The notes under the pieces were generated by a model. The model ran no database searches and was not told the origin of the DNA. It saw only the letters and a list, made by a program, of their open reading frames with translations. The position numbers and the translations under genes were made by a program. This document shows, one piece after another, positions 7,304 through 16,923 of a stretch of 60,454 nucleotides of DNA. Numbering within the stretch: the stretch's first letter is position 1; each line of letters opens with the position of its first letter. The stretch comes from Aureococcus anophagefferens (taxonomy: Eukaryota; Sar; Pelagophyceae; Pelagomonadales; Pelagomonadaceae): positions 2,841-63,294 of the forward strand of contig NW_008705614.1 of the NCBI RefSeq assembly GCF_000186865.1. Reading direction: 5' to 3'.

Positions 7304-9934
7304 ATGGGCGGAGGCAGCCCCAGCGACGATCATAAAAAGGACGATGTCGGCCGCATCTCGCGGCCCGTCAAGCGCCAGCTCTCGATCCAAGCGTTCAAGG
7401 CGAAGCGGTCCGTGGCCGTCGCCGTGGCGTCGCGGCGCGTCACGCAGTTTGGGTCGCCGAGCCGGTCCCCGTCGCCGTCGCGCGGCGGCCAGGCCCGGCG
7501 CACGATGCGCCACCACGGGCGGCGCGTCGCGGCGGGCGTCGGCCTCGCGCGCCACGCGAAGAAACAGCACGGCCTGGACACGCACAAGCAGCGGATGAGC
7601 CTCAGCCTCGCGGAGGCGTCGCGGCGCGCGGACGAGGCCGAGAAGAAGCTCAAGGACCGCAAGAAGCGGGAGCTCGAGTCGTCGTTCAAGGTCGCCGTGA
7701 GCATGAAGCTCAAGCTCAAGGGCGCGCGCGAGGCCATCGAGAAGCGGCGCGTCCTCAAGGAGAAGGAACTCAGGCGCGAAGCCAGGGAGCGCGAGCGGAT
7801 GGCCGTCGCCGACGCGGAGCACGAGGTCATCCGGGCCGCCGAGCGCGCCGTCCGCAAGAAGGAGCAGGCCCGCGAGGCCCGCGCCGAGAGCGGCCGGCGC
7901 CTCCGCGAGCGCCAGGCCGCCAAGGCCGAGGCCGCGCGCCGCGAGTCGGCCGCCGCGACGTCGAAGAAGGCCGAGGCCGACGAGCGCGCGGCCATGGCCG
8001 CCGCGGACCAGCGCGCGCTCGCGCGGCAGAAGCGGGAGCGCGCCGCGCGGGCCCGGGCCTTCAACGAGGAGCGCGCGCGCGAGAGCCGCGACAAGCGCGA
8101 CGCCGCGCTGCGGCGGCTCGCGAACTCGGGCCTGTCGCCGGAGCAGCTCCTGAAGATGGTCGCGCCCGAGGACGCCGCGGCGCTCCTCGAGATGCTCCTG
8201 GCCCAGGGCGACATCTCGCCCGCGGACGTCTTCCGCCTCGACCCGCGCTACTCCGCGTTCGACGCGGACGGCGTCCCGACGCACGACGCCGACGGCAACC
8301 CCCTGTCCGACGAGGAGCGCGCGCGGCTCCGGGCGAAGATGGTCGCCATGGGCGGGCTGCCCGCGGACCAGCTCTTCCGGGGCGACCCGCGCTTCTCGCG
8401 ATGGGACGCGGACGGCGTGCCGACGCACGACGCCGACGGGAACCCGCTCTCCGAGGAGGCGCGCGCGAAGCTCCGCGCGCAGCTCGTCGCCGCGGGCGGG
8501 CTCGCGCCGGAGAAGCTGTTCCTCGGCGACCCGCGCTACTCGAGGTTCGACGCCGACGGCGTCCCGACGCACGACGCGGACGGGAACCCCCTGTCGGAGG
8601 AGGCGCGCGCGCGGCTCCGCATGCAGATGATCGCCGCGGGCGGCCTCGCGCCGGAGAAGATGTTCCTCAACGACCCGCGCTTCTCCCGGTGGGACGCGGA
8701 CGGCGTCCCGACGCACGACGCGGACGGGAACCCGCTCTCGGAGGCGGAGCGCGCGCGGCTGCGGGCCCAGATGCTCGCGGCGAAGCTCCTCGCCGAGGGC
8801 CGCGACCCGCTCGACTACACGAGCATGACCCACCTCTACAGCCGCTTCGACGCCGACGGCGTCCCGACGCACGACGCCTTCGGCAACCCGCTCTCCGAGG
8901 CGGAGCGCGCGGCGCTGCGGGCCGCGCTCCTCGACGCGCGCGGCGCGGCCGCGCTCTTCCCGCCGTCGCCCCTCTCCGAGGCCGCGCGCGACGCCGTCGC
9001 CGAGCGCGCGCGCTGCGAGGCCATGCGCGAGGAGGCCGCGCGGCGGGCCAGGTCCGCGCGGCGGTCGCGGGACCGCGCGGCCGACGAGGCGCGGCGGCGC
9101 CGCGAGCGGGCCGCGCTGCTCCTCGACCCGTTCCACAACAACCCGAGGGACGTCTCCGACGGCGCGAACGTCCTCGACGTCGCGGCGCCGCCGCGCGCGG
9201 CGCTCCTCGAGGGGCGCTGGGCGTCCGCGCGCGCGCCGTCGGCGCTCGCGCTCTCGCCGTCGTCGTCGGCGCTCGTCCCCGCGGAGGCCGCGGCCCTCGC
9301 GCCCGCGACGCCCGCGCTGCGCCGGTCGGCGACGACGTCCGCGCGCTTCATCCTGAGCCACAGCCCGTCGTCGCGCGAGCTCGCGGTGCGGCCGACGTCC
9401 GCGCCGGCCTGGGGCGACCGGAGCGGCGACTCCTTCTCCACGGTGCGCACGCCCCCGCGGAGCCGGCCGAAGTCGGCCTACTCGGCGCTGTCCATCGAGC
9501 GCTCCACGCGCGCGACGTCGGTCATCGCCGTGGAGCGCGCGCGGCCCGCGTCGGCCCTCGCCGCGGCGCGCGCGCGCCGCGAGGACCTCGCGGCGTCCAT
9601 CCCCGCGGGGCAAAACCTCGACCGCGCGTTCGCCGACGAGTGGAGGCTCCGGCTGAGCTACCCGCCCTGGAGCGGCTCCCGGTCGGGACCGCGGCCCGCG
9701 AGCGCGCCCGCGGCGCGGCGCCTCGTCGACGACTGGAGCTTCGCGTCGTCGGCGGCGTCGGCGGCGAGCCCCGGCGGCCGCCGCCGCGGCGCCGCGGCGG
9801 ACGCGAGCCCCGGCGGCCGCCGCCGCGACGCCGCGGACGAGCGGAGCGGAGCGTCCTCGGCGGGGAGCATCGGCGCGCTCCTTCGCAACTCCACGGACGA
9901 CGAGCTCGCGCGAATCTCGCTCGACGAGTCGTAA
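7304..9934 (+). CDS. Coiled-coil protein with five repeats like the CysRS C-terminal tail
   Basis: 876 residues from the ATG at 7304. Residues 1-100 are basic and disordered. About 100-290 form a long charged coiled coil rich in Arg, Glu, Lys and Ala. Residues 303-545 hold five repeats with a period near 49 residues; each contains a Tyr/Phe-Ser-Arg-Phe/Trp core followed by DADGVPTHDADGNPLS, then a basic helix (ARLRAQL). This core closely resembles the conserved C-terminal tail of eukaryotic cysteinyl-tRNA synthetases (FDENGLPTHD in the human enzyme, from memory), where it also sits beside a charged helix. The rest is disordered with many Ser and Arg. No synthetase catalytic domain (HIGH or KMSKS) is present. 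A structural or scaffold role is likely; its link to translation is speculation. Confidence 0.75.
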   Translation: MGGGSPSDDHKKDDVGRISRPVKRQLSIQAFKAKRSVAVAVASRRVTQFGSPSRSPSPSRGGQARRTMRHHGRRVAAGVGLARHAKKQHGLDTHKQRMSLSLAEASRRADEAEKKLKDRKKRELESSFKVAVSMKLKLKGAREAIEKRRVLKEKELRREARERERMAVADAEHEVIRAAERAVRKKEQAREARAESGRRLRERQAAKAEAARRESAAATSKKAEADERAAMAAADQRALARQKRERAARARAFNEERARESRDKRDAALRRLANSGLSPEQLLKMVAPEDAAALLEMLLAQGDISPADVFRLDPRYSAFDADGVPTHDADGNPLSDEERARLRAKMVAMGGLPADQLFRGDPRFSRWDADGVPTHDADGNPLSEEARAKLRAQLVAAGGLAPEKLFLGDPRYSRFDADGVPTHDADGNPLSEEARARLRMQMIAAGGLAPEKMFLNDPRFSRWDADGVPTHDADGNPLSEAERARLRAQMLAAKLLAEGRDPLDYTSMTHLYSRFDADGVPTHDAFGNPLSEAERAALRAALLDARGAAALFPPSPLSEAARDAVAERARCEAMREEAARRARSARRSRDRAADEARRRRERAALLLDPFHNNPRDVSDGANVLDVAAPPRAALLEGRWASARAPSALALSPSSSALVPAEAAALAPATPALRRSATTSARFILSHSPSSRELAVRPTSAPAWGDRSGDSFSTVRTPPRSRPKSAYSALSIERSTRATSVIAVERARPASALAAARARREDLAASIPAGQNLDRAFADEWRLRLSYPPWSGSRSGPRPASAPAARRLVDDWSFASSAASAASPGGRRRGAAADASPGGRRRDAADERSGASSAGSIGALLRNSTDDELARISLDES

Positions 9935-10005
9935 GAAATTAGCTTGCATGCGTCGTTGAAGGAAAGCTTCCTGGTAACGAACATATCACGAGTCGGGGCT
10001 GCCCG

Positions 10006-10920
10006 ATGGACCGCCGGTTCCTGCGCCGGGCCGCCGCGCTGGGCCTGTGCTTGGCCGCCGTCGCCGCGACTCCCGAAACCGCGCGGCGGCGGCTCGCGAG
10101 CGCCAATGGCGCGTTCACGGTCGACGGCCTGTCGCTGGACGACGCCCAGGCGCACACGGCTGTTTTCGCGGCGGCCGTCGCGGACGTCGCGGCCGTCGAT
10201 GCGGACGCGGTGTCCACGGCGGCCGTCGGCCGCGAGTCCGTCGTAACTTACGTGCTCGTGAGCTACGATATGGTCGACTTCGCGGACGTCGTCGAAGCCG
10301 GGGAGGCGAAGCACGCGGTCGACTCGTCTGTGAATTCCGGCGCCTTCGACGACGCTCTTTCGGCCGCGGCCGCGGACGCGGGCGTCTCCGCGACCTTCGC
10401 GGGCGTCACCGTGGGGCTCGCGGCCACCGCCGCGCCGATGTCGGCGGCGGGGAGCTCGTCGAAGAAGGCGGACGGCCCGTCGACGACCGAGGCGATCGCC
10501 GTCGCCGCCTGCGCCGCGGTGGCGATCGGTGTCGCCGTCTGCTGCGTCGTCAAGGGCAAGCACATCAGAACGGGCATCAAGGTCGCCATCTCGAAGCGGC
10601 CGTCCTTCGAGCCCCTCGGGCCGCGGCCGGATGAGCGGCCGGAGGACCCGCGCGCGGCCGACGTGAAGAAGCCGGCGCGCCCGCCCGTCCCGCTCCTGAA
10701 CCTGGGCCCGAGGGACGACGTCGAGGACTCGAGGAAGCCGGAGGAGGCGACGGCGAGCCTCATGTCGATCAACCCGGAGATGTCCAAGGGCTTCCGCCTG
10801 ACCTTCACCGCGAAGAACTGGCAGCGTTACGGCGGCCACATGCCCGAGGACGCCGTCGACGCCGCCGTCGCGTCCGGCGCGCCGCCCCCGACCCCGCGAA
10901 GCAGGGTCATCGCCTCGTAG
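10006..10920 (+). CDS. Single-pass type I membrane protein with small ectodomain
   Basis: 304 residues from the ATG at 10006, only 71 bp after the previous stop. It has a signal peptide (LRRAAALGLCLAAVAAT) and an ectodomain of about 130 residues. One transmembrane helix, AIAVAACAAVAIGVAVCCVV, lies at about 163-182, followed by a basic stop-transfer stretch and a 115-residue Pro-rich cytoplasmic tail. The ectodomain pattern (VDGLSLDDAQAHTAVFAAAV, then alternating V and Y) resembles the small alpha/beta domain common in stramenopile surface proteins. A similar block occurs in the giant gene at 24123-33560 near residues 885-1040. Function unknown. Confidence 0.7.
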   Translation: MDRRFLRRAAALGLCLAAVAATPETARRRLASANGAFTVDGLSLDDAQAHTAVFAAAVADVAAVDADAVSTAAVGRESVVTYVLVSYDMVDFADVVEAGEAKHAVDSSVNSGAFDDALSAAAADAGVSATFAGVTVGLAATAAPMSAAGSSSKKADGPSTTEAIAVAACAAVAIGVAVCCVVKGKHIRTGIKVAISKRPSFEPLGPRPDERPEDPRAADVKKPARPPVPLLNLGPRDDVEDSRKPEEATASLMSINPEMSKGFRLTFTAKNWQRYGGHMPEDAVDAAVASGAPPPTPRSRVIAS

Positions 10921-10993
10921 ACCGTGTTTTTTATCTTTTTTTTCTGCAAGACGGGAGCAACGTCGGCTGATTTACCGACACTGCCAGCCTGTG

Positions 10994-13842
10994 ATGAAAT
11001 TGGAAGCTTGGCAGCCCACGCTGGCCCGGCGTCCGTACGGACAGTTCGGGCAGCCGCGCGCCGACGCGCGGTGGGCGAGCATGTTCAAGAGCTGCAAGCC
11101 ATTCGCGCCGACGTGCGCCGAAGAGACGGCGCCGAGCGACGACGACGACGGCGCGCGGACGGTCGCGTGGGACGTGTGCTTCGTCCTCCCGGCGGAGGGC
11201 GCGACGAAGAAGGGCGCGCTCTGCGCCAAGTGCTTCGCGCCCCCGGACGACGGCGACGACGTCGCCGCCGCGAAGCTGACGGACGTCGAGGAGGGCGACG
11301 AGGAGGGCGGCGCGGCGGTCGGCGCGCCCATGTTCCTGCGGCTCGTCGAGCGGCTCGGCGGCGCGGGCCTCGCCTACAAGTCCTACTACTCGATCCAGTC
11401 CGACGAGATCTACGTCAAGGTGCGCGCGAGCGAGGCGCGCCTCGCGGCGCAGGCCGACGCGCGCGACCTGCCCATGCCCCTGGAGGAGGTTCCGCTCGAG
11501 GCGCGGATGGCCGCGGGCTTCCCCGAGCTCTCGATCAAGCCCGTCGCCATCGGCACGACGGTCGGCGGCGCGCCCGTGTCGTCGCTGCGCCCCTACGAGC
11601 ACGTCCACGCCAAGTTCGACGACCACGCGGCGCTCGCGCCGCTCTACCGGCGGCCGCCGCGCGACTGCCGGCGGTCGGCGGCGTCGCCGTTCCGGTCCAT
11701 GCACCGCGTCAAGCTCGTCACGGACGCGATCATGACGTCGCGGCGGTCCGGCGGCTGCGAGATCGCGCTCCGGCGGCGGCTCCTGCGCAAGGAGATTCTC
11801 GCCTACCTGCCGCTCCACGACCCCGCGGAGCGCCAACGGCTCTACGCCGCGTGGCTCGCGTACCCGGCCTTCGGGTGCCCCGGCGGCATGCCCTTCGACG
11901 CCTGGCGCGACTATTTCGGGGAGATGCACGCGCTCTACATGGTCTTCCTCGGCCACACGGCGACGATGGCCGGGCGCCTCGCCGTCGCGGGCCTCGCCGC
12001 GTCCGCGACGATCTGGTCGCTCGGCTTCGACAGCCGCGGCGCGCACGCCGCTCGGACGGCCTACGGCGCCGTGCTCCTGGTCTGGATGATCGCGTTCCAC
12101 GTGGCGTGGAGCCGGACGCAGGCGCGGTGCGCGCTCCGGTGGGGCATGGCGGACTTCGAGAAGGAGGAGCCGCCGCGGCCGCAGTACGAGGGCGCCGTCG
12201 TCCGGTCGCCCGTGAACGGCCGCGAGGAGACGTGGTTCCTGCCGCGGCGGCGGCGGCCGCGGCTCGTCGCGACGGGGCTCGTGACCTTCCTCATGCTGGC
12301 GCTCGTCTGCGGCTTCATCTTCCTCATGATGATCTTCAAGCACCAGGCGGGCTTCCGGCGCCGCTACGGCGCGACGCCCGCGGCGCTCGCGAACGCGCTG
12401 GGCATCCAGGTCTTCCACTTCGCGTACCGGCGCATCGCCGTCAAGCTCACGTCCCGCGAGAACTGGCGCACGGAGACGGAGTACGCGGACCGCCTCACGC
12501 TCAAGCTCTTCGTCTTCAACTTCGTGAACGCGTACGGGTCGCTCTTCTTCACCGTGTTTATTCAGACGCACATCCACATCCCCCACGAGTACGGCGAGTC
12601 GAAGTGGGACTGCCTGGACCACGACTGCCTCCACGACCTGAACTACAATTTGTACATCATCTTCACGGTGTCGCTGCTGGCCCAGGGCTTCGCGTCCGTC
12701 GTGATTCCTTTGTGCAAGCGCAAGTACCACCGCGCGCGCGAGACCGCGGGCGAATCGCGCGTCGCGATGACCAAGGCCGAGTGGGAGTACCTGCTCGTGG
12801 AGTACGACGAGACGCTGGACACGGTGCGCAACTACAACACGACGGCCGTGCAGTACGGCTACATCGCGCTCTTCCGGGCAGCACAAGAGAGCGAAATTCC
12901 CAACTTCAAAGGCTCCTAGCTCGGCCATTTTCCACTCGTTTCGGCTGATTTTTGGACGAGCGATCATCTCTCGGAACGGTCTCGAAGCGTGGATGTGTTT
13001 TCCGGAACGCGCGCGCCCGGAACACCCACGTTGAAGCGACGTTGAATCACTCTTGTGCTGCCCAGGCGCTCTTCTCCGTCGCCGCGCCCGCGACGACGCT
13101 CGTCGCGCTCGCGAACGACGCCATGCTCCTGCGGCTCCACGGCTACAAGTACCTCACGAACTACCGGCGCATCGAGCCCACGGGCGCCCAGGACATCGGC
13201 GTCTTCGAGCAGGTCTACGCGTTCCTCAACGTCGCCGCGGCGCTGTCGAACGTCGCCATTTTGGTGTATCTACCGCCGGTCTACACGCGGGCGAACGGCC
13301 ACTCGAACGGGAACCGCGCGGCCATCTACATGGTCGCCGTCGCCGTCGTCACGGCGCTGCTCGTCTTCGGGCGCCTCGTCGCCGAGGAGGGCGACCCGGA
13401 CGTCGACCTGCAGCTGCTGCGCCAGGACTTCATCCGATCGAAGATCGTCGACAAGATCGCCGACGAGGAGGAGACGGTCCACGTGGACGCGACGCCCGTC
13501 GTCGAGGCCGTCGCCGCGGAGGACGACGAGCCCTACTACGCGTCCCTCGCCGACGCCTTCGCGCCGCCCAAGGCGTCCCGCGACGAGGCGGCGCCCGGCT
13601 GGCGCGTCGCGACCGCCGGCGCCGCGACGTCCGGCCTCGAGCTCGACGCGCCGCCGAAGGCGCCCGCCGTGTCCGGCCTCCAGCTCGACGCGCCGCCGCG
13701 GCCCGCGCCCGAGTCCTTCGCCGCGGCCGCCGCGTCCCTCAAAGCCGCGCCGTCGCTCGCGGACGCCATGGACGTCAACTTTGGCGTCGAGAGCGACGAC
13801 GACGACGCCACCTGCGGCGCGTCCTGCGCGGCGCTGCGGTGA
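10994..13842 (+). CDS. Anoctamin (TMEM16) family channel/scramblase, two exons
   Basis: Exon 1 is 10994-12865 and exon 2 is 13066-13842, giving 882 residues. The start is the ATG at 10994; three bases upstream lies a GTG. The N-terminal 330 residues are cytoplasmic, and YLPLHDPAERQRLYAAW leads into the membrane domain. Spans include AGRLAVAGLAASATIWSLGF, VLLVWMIAFHVAW, LVTFLMLALVCGFIFLMMIF and FVNAYGSLFFTVFIQ. The signature block is VQYGYIALF joined to SVAAPATTLVALANDAMLL, followed by YKYLTNYRR and GAQDIGVFEQV. It aligns without gaps to the anoctamin core only if the 200-nt intron is removed exactly. The intron is GC-AG and is an introner insertion. The C-terminal tail is acidic with two copies of GLxLDAPP. 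The family mediates Ca-activated ion conductance or lipid scrambling; which applies here is not shown. Confidence 0.88.
12874..13065 (+). mobile_element. Introner element A, functioning as an intron
   Basis: A 192-bp element flanked by the 8-bp direct repeat GCGCTCTT (12866-12873 and 13066-13073). Terminal inverted repeats are GGGCAGCACAAGAG at 12876-12889 and its exact complement at 13050-13063. Removing one target copy plus the element (12866-13065, 200 nt) gives a GC-AG intron and restores the anoctamin frame and alignment exactly. It contains the word CGGCTGATTTTTGGACG at 12942-12958, shared with the other introners here. No transposase is encoded, so it is non-autonomous. Confidence 0.92.
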
Positions 13843-13966
13843 AACTGCTTCTCCCCCCCCCCCCCAAGAACGCGAGGCCCTTCGCCTGCAGCGTCGTAGA
13901 TACACATGCATACATGCATGTTGAACTATCAATTGAAGGTCAAGTTGCCGCGTGCGCCTCGAGCTG

Positions 13967-15646
13967 ATGCACCAAAATCAGAGCCTTTGCACGATGCTGG
14001 CCACGCTCTTGTCCTGTGCGCCGATGGCGGCCCAGGGCATGCGCTTCGCCGTCCGGCGGCTTCGCATGCAGCGGAGCCTGCGGCCGCAGCGGCCGCGCGG
14101 CCGCGTGGTCATGCGGCTCGGCGGCGGCGCCTTCGAGTTCCCCGAGGAGGACCGCTGGCGGCCGCACCTGCTGCGCGACGCGCCGGAGGCGACGACGGTG
14201 CGCGTGCTGCGGGAGGCCGAGTACGACGCGTGGCTCGCGGCGCGACCCGACGAGACCAGGGCTTATCTGGAGGCCGCGGGGCTCGGAGAGTTCAAGGGCG
14301 ACGCGCTCGCGCTGCTGCCGGAGCGGACCTGGGCCTTCCTGACCAAGGACCCGTCGAAGCTCTTCGCGTTCTCGTCGCTGCCCAGCCGCCTGCCCGGCGC
14401 GGGGCCCTACGCGCTCGAGTTCGCCGCGCCGCCGCCGGCGACGGCGGCGCTGTCCTGGGGCCTCGGCTGCTACAGCTTCGAGGCGTGCAAGGGGTCCACG
14501 GCGCCCAAGGCCGACGCGCCGCCCAAGTTCGCGTCGCTGGTCGTCCCCGCGGAGAACGACTACGGCGACGCCGCGGCCGCGCTCAAGGGCACGTACCTCT
14601 GCCGGGACCTCATCAACGCGCCCGCGGGCGACATGCAGCGTCCCGCGGCGGCGACAATTTTCGAGAGCTTTTGAAACGACGAAAAATCGTCACCGACGTG
14701 CTTGGTAGGCGACATGGGCCCCGCGGAGCTCGAGGCCGTCGCGCGGAGACTCGCGGCCGCCTACGGCGCCGCGGTCGCGACCGTCGAGGGCGACGCGCTG
14801 CTCGCGGGCTACCCGCAGATCCACGCCGTCGGCCGCGCGGCCGGCGAAAAGCAGCGGCCGCGCCTCGTCGACCTGACCTGGGGCGCCGCGGACGCGCCCA
14901 GGGTCACGCTCGTCGGCAAGGGCGTCTGCTTCGACACGGGCGGCCTCGACCTCAAGCCCGCGGCGGCGATGCTGACGATGAAGAAGGACATGGGCGGCGC
15001 TGCGCACGTGCTCGGGCTCGCGGCCATGGTCATGGACGCGGGTTTACCGGTGCGGCTGCGCGTGCTCATCCCCGCGGTGGAGAACGCCGTGTCCGGCGAC
15101 GCGTTCCGGCCCGGCGACGTGCTCGCGGCGCGCAACGGCAAGACGACGGAGATCGGCAACACGGACGCCGAGGGGCGGCTCGTCCTCGCGGACGCGCTCG
15201 TCGAGGCGTGCGCCGACGCGCCGGAGCTGCTCGTCGACTGCGCGACGCTCACGGGCGCGGGCCGCGTCGCGCTCGGGACGGACGTGCCGGCGCTCTTCGC
15301 CAACGAGGAGGGCGTCGACGTCGCGGACGAGCTCGTCGCCGCGTCCGCGGGCGAGCAGGACCAGGTCTGGCGCCTGCCGCTCTGGCCGGGCTACCGCGAG
15401 CAGATCGACTCGAAGATCGCCGACCTCAAGAACATCGGCGCCGGCCCCTACGGCGGCGCCATCACCGCCGCGCTCTACCTCGCGGAGTTCGTCGAAGCGC
15501 CACCCGACGGCGGCGCACCGCCGCCCTGGCTCCACCTCGACATGATGGCCTACAACACGGGCTCCAAGCCGGGCCGGCCCGAGGGCGGCGAGGCCATGGG
15601 CATGCGCGCGCTCTTCCGGCTGCTGGAGGCGCGCTACAAGGCGTAA
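13967..15646 (+). CDS. M17 leucyl aminopeptidase, two exons
   Basis: Exon 1 is 13967-14627 and exon 2 is 14709-15646, giving 532 residues. The start is the ATG at 13967; the frame upstream has only a GTG. The first 45 residues are basic and hydrophobic and could be a targeting presequence. The C-terminal half carries the dinuclear-metal M17 site: VGKGVCFDTGGLDLKP (about 289), MLTMKKDMGGAA (about 310) and NTDAEGRLVLADAL (about 371). These supply the metal ligands Lys, Asp, Asp and the Asp-Glu pair, with the catalytic Lys and Arg. DLINAPAGDM joins GPAELEAVA only across the 81-nt intron; unspliced, the frame hits TGA at 14672-14674. It hydrolyses N-terminal residues from peptides, probably in cytosol or plastid. 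Confidence 0.9.
14636..14708 (+). mobile_element. Mini-introner E in the aminopeptidase gene
   Basis: A 73-bp insertion flanked by the 8-bp direct repeat GCGACATG (14628-14635 and 14709-14716). The predicted intron 14628-14708 is 81 nt, begins GC (from the target copy) and ends AG (from the insert). Inside are near-complementary arms GACAATTTTCG and CGAAAAATCGTC, so it can form a hairpin. It lacks the GGGCAGC ends and the 17-nt core of the larger elements, so it is a different or highly reduced family. Confidence 0.75.
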
Positions 15647-15688
15647 GTTAGGCACGGGACTGCGACTGGAAGGGGCTGGAGATAGGCC

Positions 15689-16846
15689 ATGCCTCAGGCC
15701 AGCCCCCGGTGGAGCCTCCCGACGCCTCCCGCCTCGAGCTCGGGTCCGTCGTCGATCGCCGAGCGAGTGGAGATCGACGCCATGGACCCGGCTTTGCTTG
15801 CGAAAAAGCGCGATTTCGAGGCGCAGAAGGCCCGTACAAAGCTTGCGCTGAATATCTGCACGATTTGCGGGAACAAGGATGCCCGAGCATGTCAAGGTTG
15901 CGGAACCACAGCGTACTGCTCGACGGATTGTCAAAGAATCGACTGGCGCGACCGGGGCCACCGAAAGGCGTGCAAGAAGATCCGAAAAGAGCGCGCGGCG
16001 GAGGCGGCGCGGGCCGAGGCGCCGACGCCCCCGCCGTCGCCCCCGGTCTACGGCCCCGCGCCGCGGTCGCACGCCGACGAGGTCCGCGCGCGCATCGCGG
16101 CGGAGCACGAGGCCGCCCGGGCGCGGCGGGAAGCGAACCCGGAGCCGGAGCCGGTGATTGCGCGATTCGGGGGACGGTGCCCGCTCTGCTTAGAGGACTG
16201 GGACGTGAACGAGACTCCTAGGCTTCGTGCCTGTTGCTGTCGAAGAATTTGCAAGTCGTGCTTCGAGAAACTTGAAGGCAAGGACTGCCCGCTCTGCCGC
16301 AAACCGATGCCGGGAATTGGAGAAACTCTTGCGCGGCTTCGTTACCATGCTCAGAACGAGGTGCCGGAAGCGATGAATGCTCTGGGCGAAATACACCGCG
16401 ACGGTAGGCCGGGCGCCGTGAAATGTACGAGGAAGGCCGCGAAGCTCTGGAAACGCGCCGTGGAGCTCGGGAACGTGAGCGCGATGATCAATCTTGGGGT
16501 GTTATACGATCACGGAGATGGCGCCATGAAGAAGGACATGAAGAAGGCGTTCCAGCTGTATCAGATGGCCGCGGAAAGAGGCTTCGCGAAGGGCCAGTTC
16601 AACCTCGGGAGCATGTTTTACGACGAACTCGCATTCAAGGATGACAAAAAGGCCTTCCACTACTTTAAGCTCGCTGCTGAACAGGGATATGTCCTTGCGA
16701 TGCCAAAGGTGGCTTACTGCTATGTGAATGAAATTGGAGTGGGACGCGACATCGGCGAAGCCAAGCGCTGGTACGCGCGCGCAGCCGCCAACGGCGACGA
16801 GGAGTCCGCAGGTGCGCTCGAATTTCTGAACGCGAGACGGAGGTAG
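15689..16846 (+). CDS. MYND-RING-Sel1 repeat protein, paralogue 1
   Basis: 385 residues from the ATG at 15689. A second ATG at 15782 opens the block conserved with the paralogue at 22865 (MDPALLAKKRDFEAQKARTK) and may be the true start. A MYND zinc finger (CTICGNKDARACQGCG, then YCSTDCQRIDW and H/C ligands) lies near 52-90. A RING-like cluster (CPLCLEDWDVNE, CCCRRICKSC, CPLC) lies near 165-210. About four Sel1/TPR-like repeats (AVELGNVSAMINLGVLYDHG and similar) run from 225 to the end. MYND and Sel1 modules bind partner proteins, and the RING suggests possible E3 ligase activity; targets are unknown. It starts 43 bp after the aminopeptidase stop. It is less GC-rich in its second half than its neighbours. 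Confidence 0.85.
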   Translation: MPQASPRWSLPTPPASSSGPSSIAERVEIDAMDPALLAKKRDFEAQKARTKLALNICTICGNKDARACQGCGTTAYCSTDCQRIDWRDRGHRKACKKIRKERAAEAARAEAPTPPPSPPVYGPAPRSHADEVRARIAAEHEAARARREANPEPEPVIARFGGRCPLCLEDWDVNETPRLRACCCRRICKSCFEKLEGKDCPLCRKPMPGIGETLARLRYHAQNEVPEAMNALGEIHRDGRPGAVKCTRKAAKLWKRAVELGNVSAMINLGVLYDHGDGAMKKDMKKAFQLYQMAAERGFAKGQFNLGSMFYDELAFKDDKKAFHYFKLAAEQGYVLAMPKVAYCYVNEIGVGRDIGEAKRWYARAAANGDEESAGALEFLNARRR

Positions 16847-16923
16847 CCAAGCGCAGGACGCTACTTCAGTAGTAGGAGTAATAGGTCATTCTTTATATTC
16901 GTGGGAGCGCCCGCGGGGAGCGC

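Noticed and set aside
7196..9949. 917-codon minus-strand open frame opposite the CysRS-tail repeat gene
   Set aside because: Antisense shadow with low-complexity Arg/Val/Glu composition; the plus strand carries the conserved repeats and an ATG after a leader.
14650..14680. In-frame TGA in the aminopeptidase as a possible selenocysteine codon
   Set aside because: Pelagophytes are selenoprotein-rich, so it was considered, but the TGA lies inside an insert flanked by an exact 8-bp repeat, and removing the insert restores the M17 sequence.
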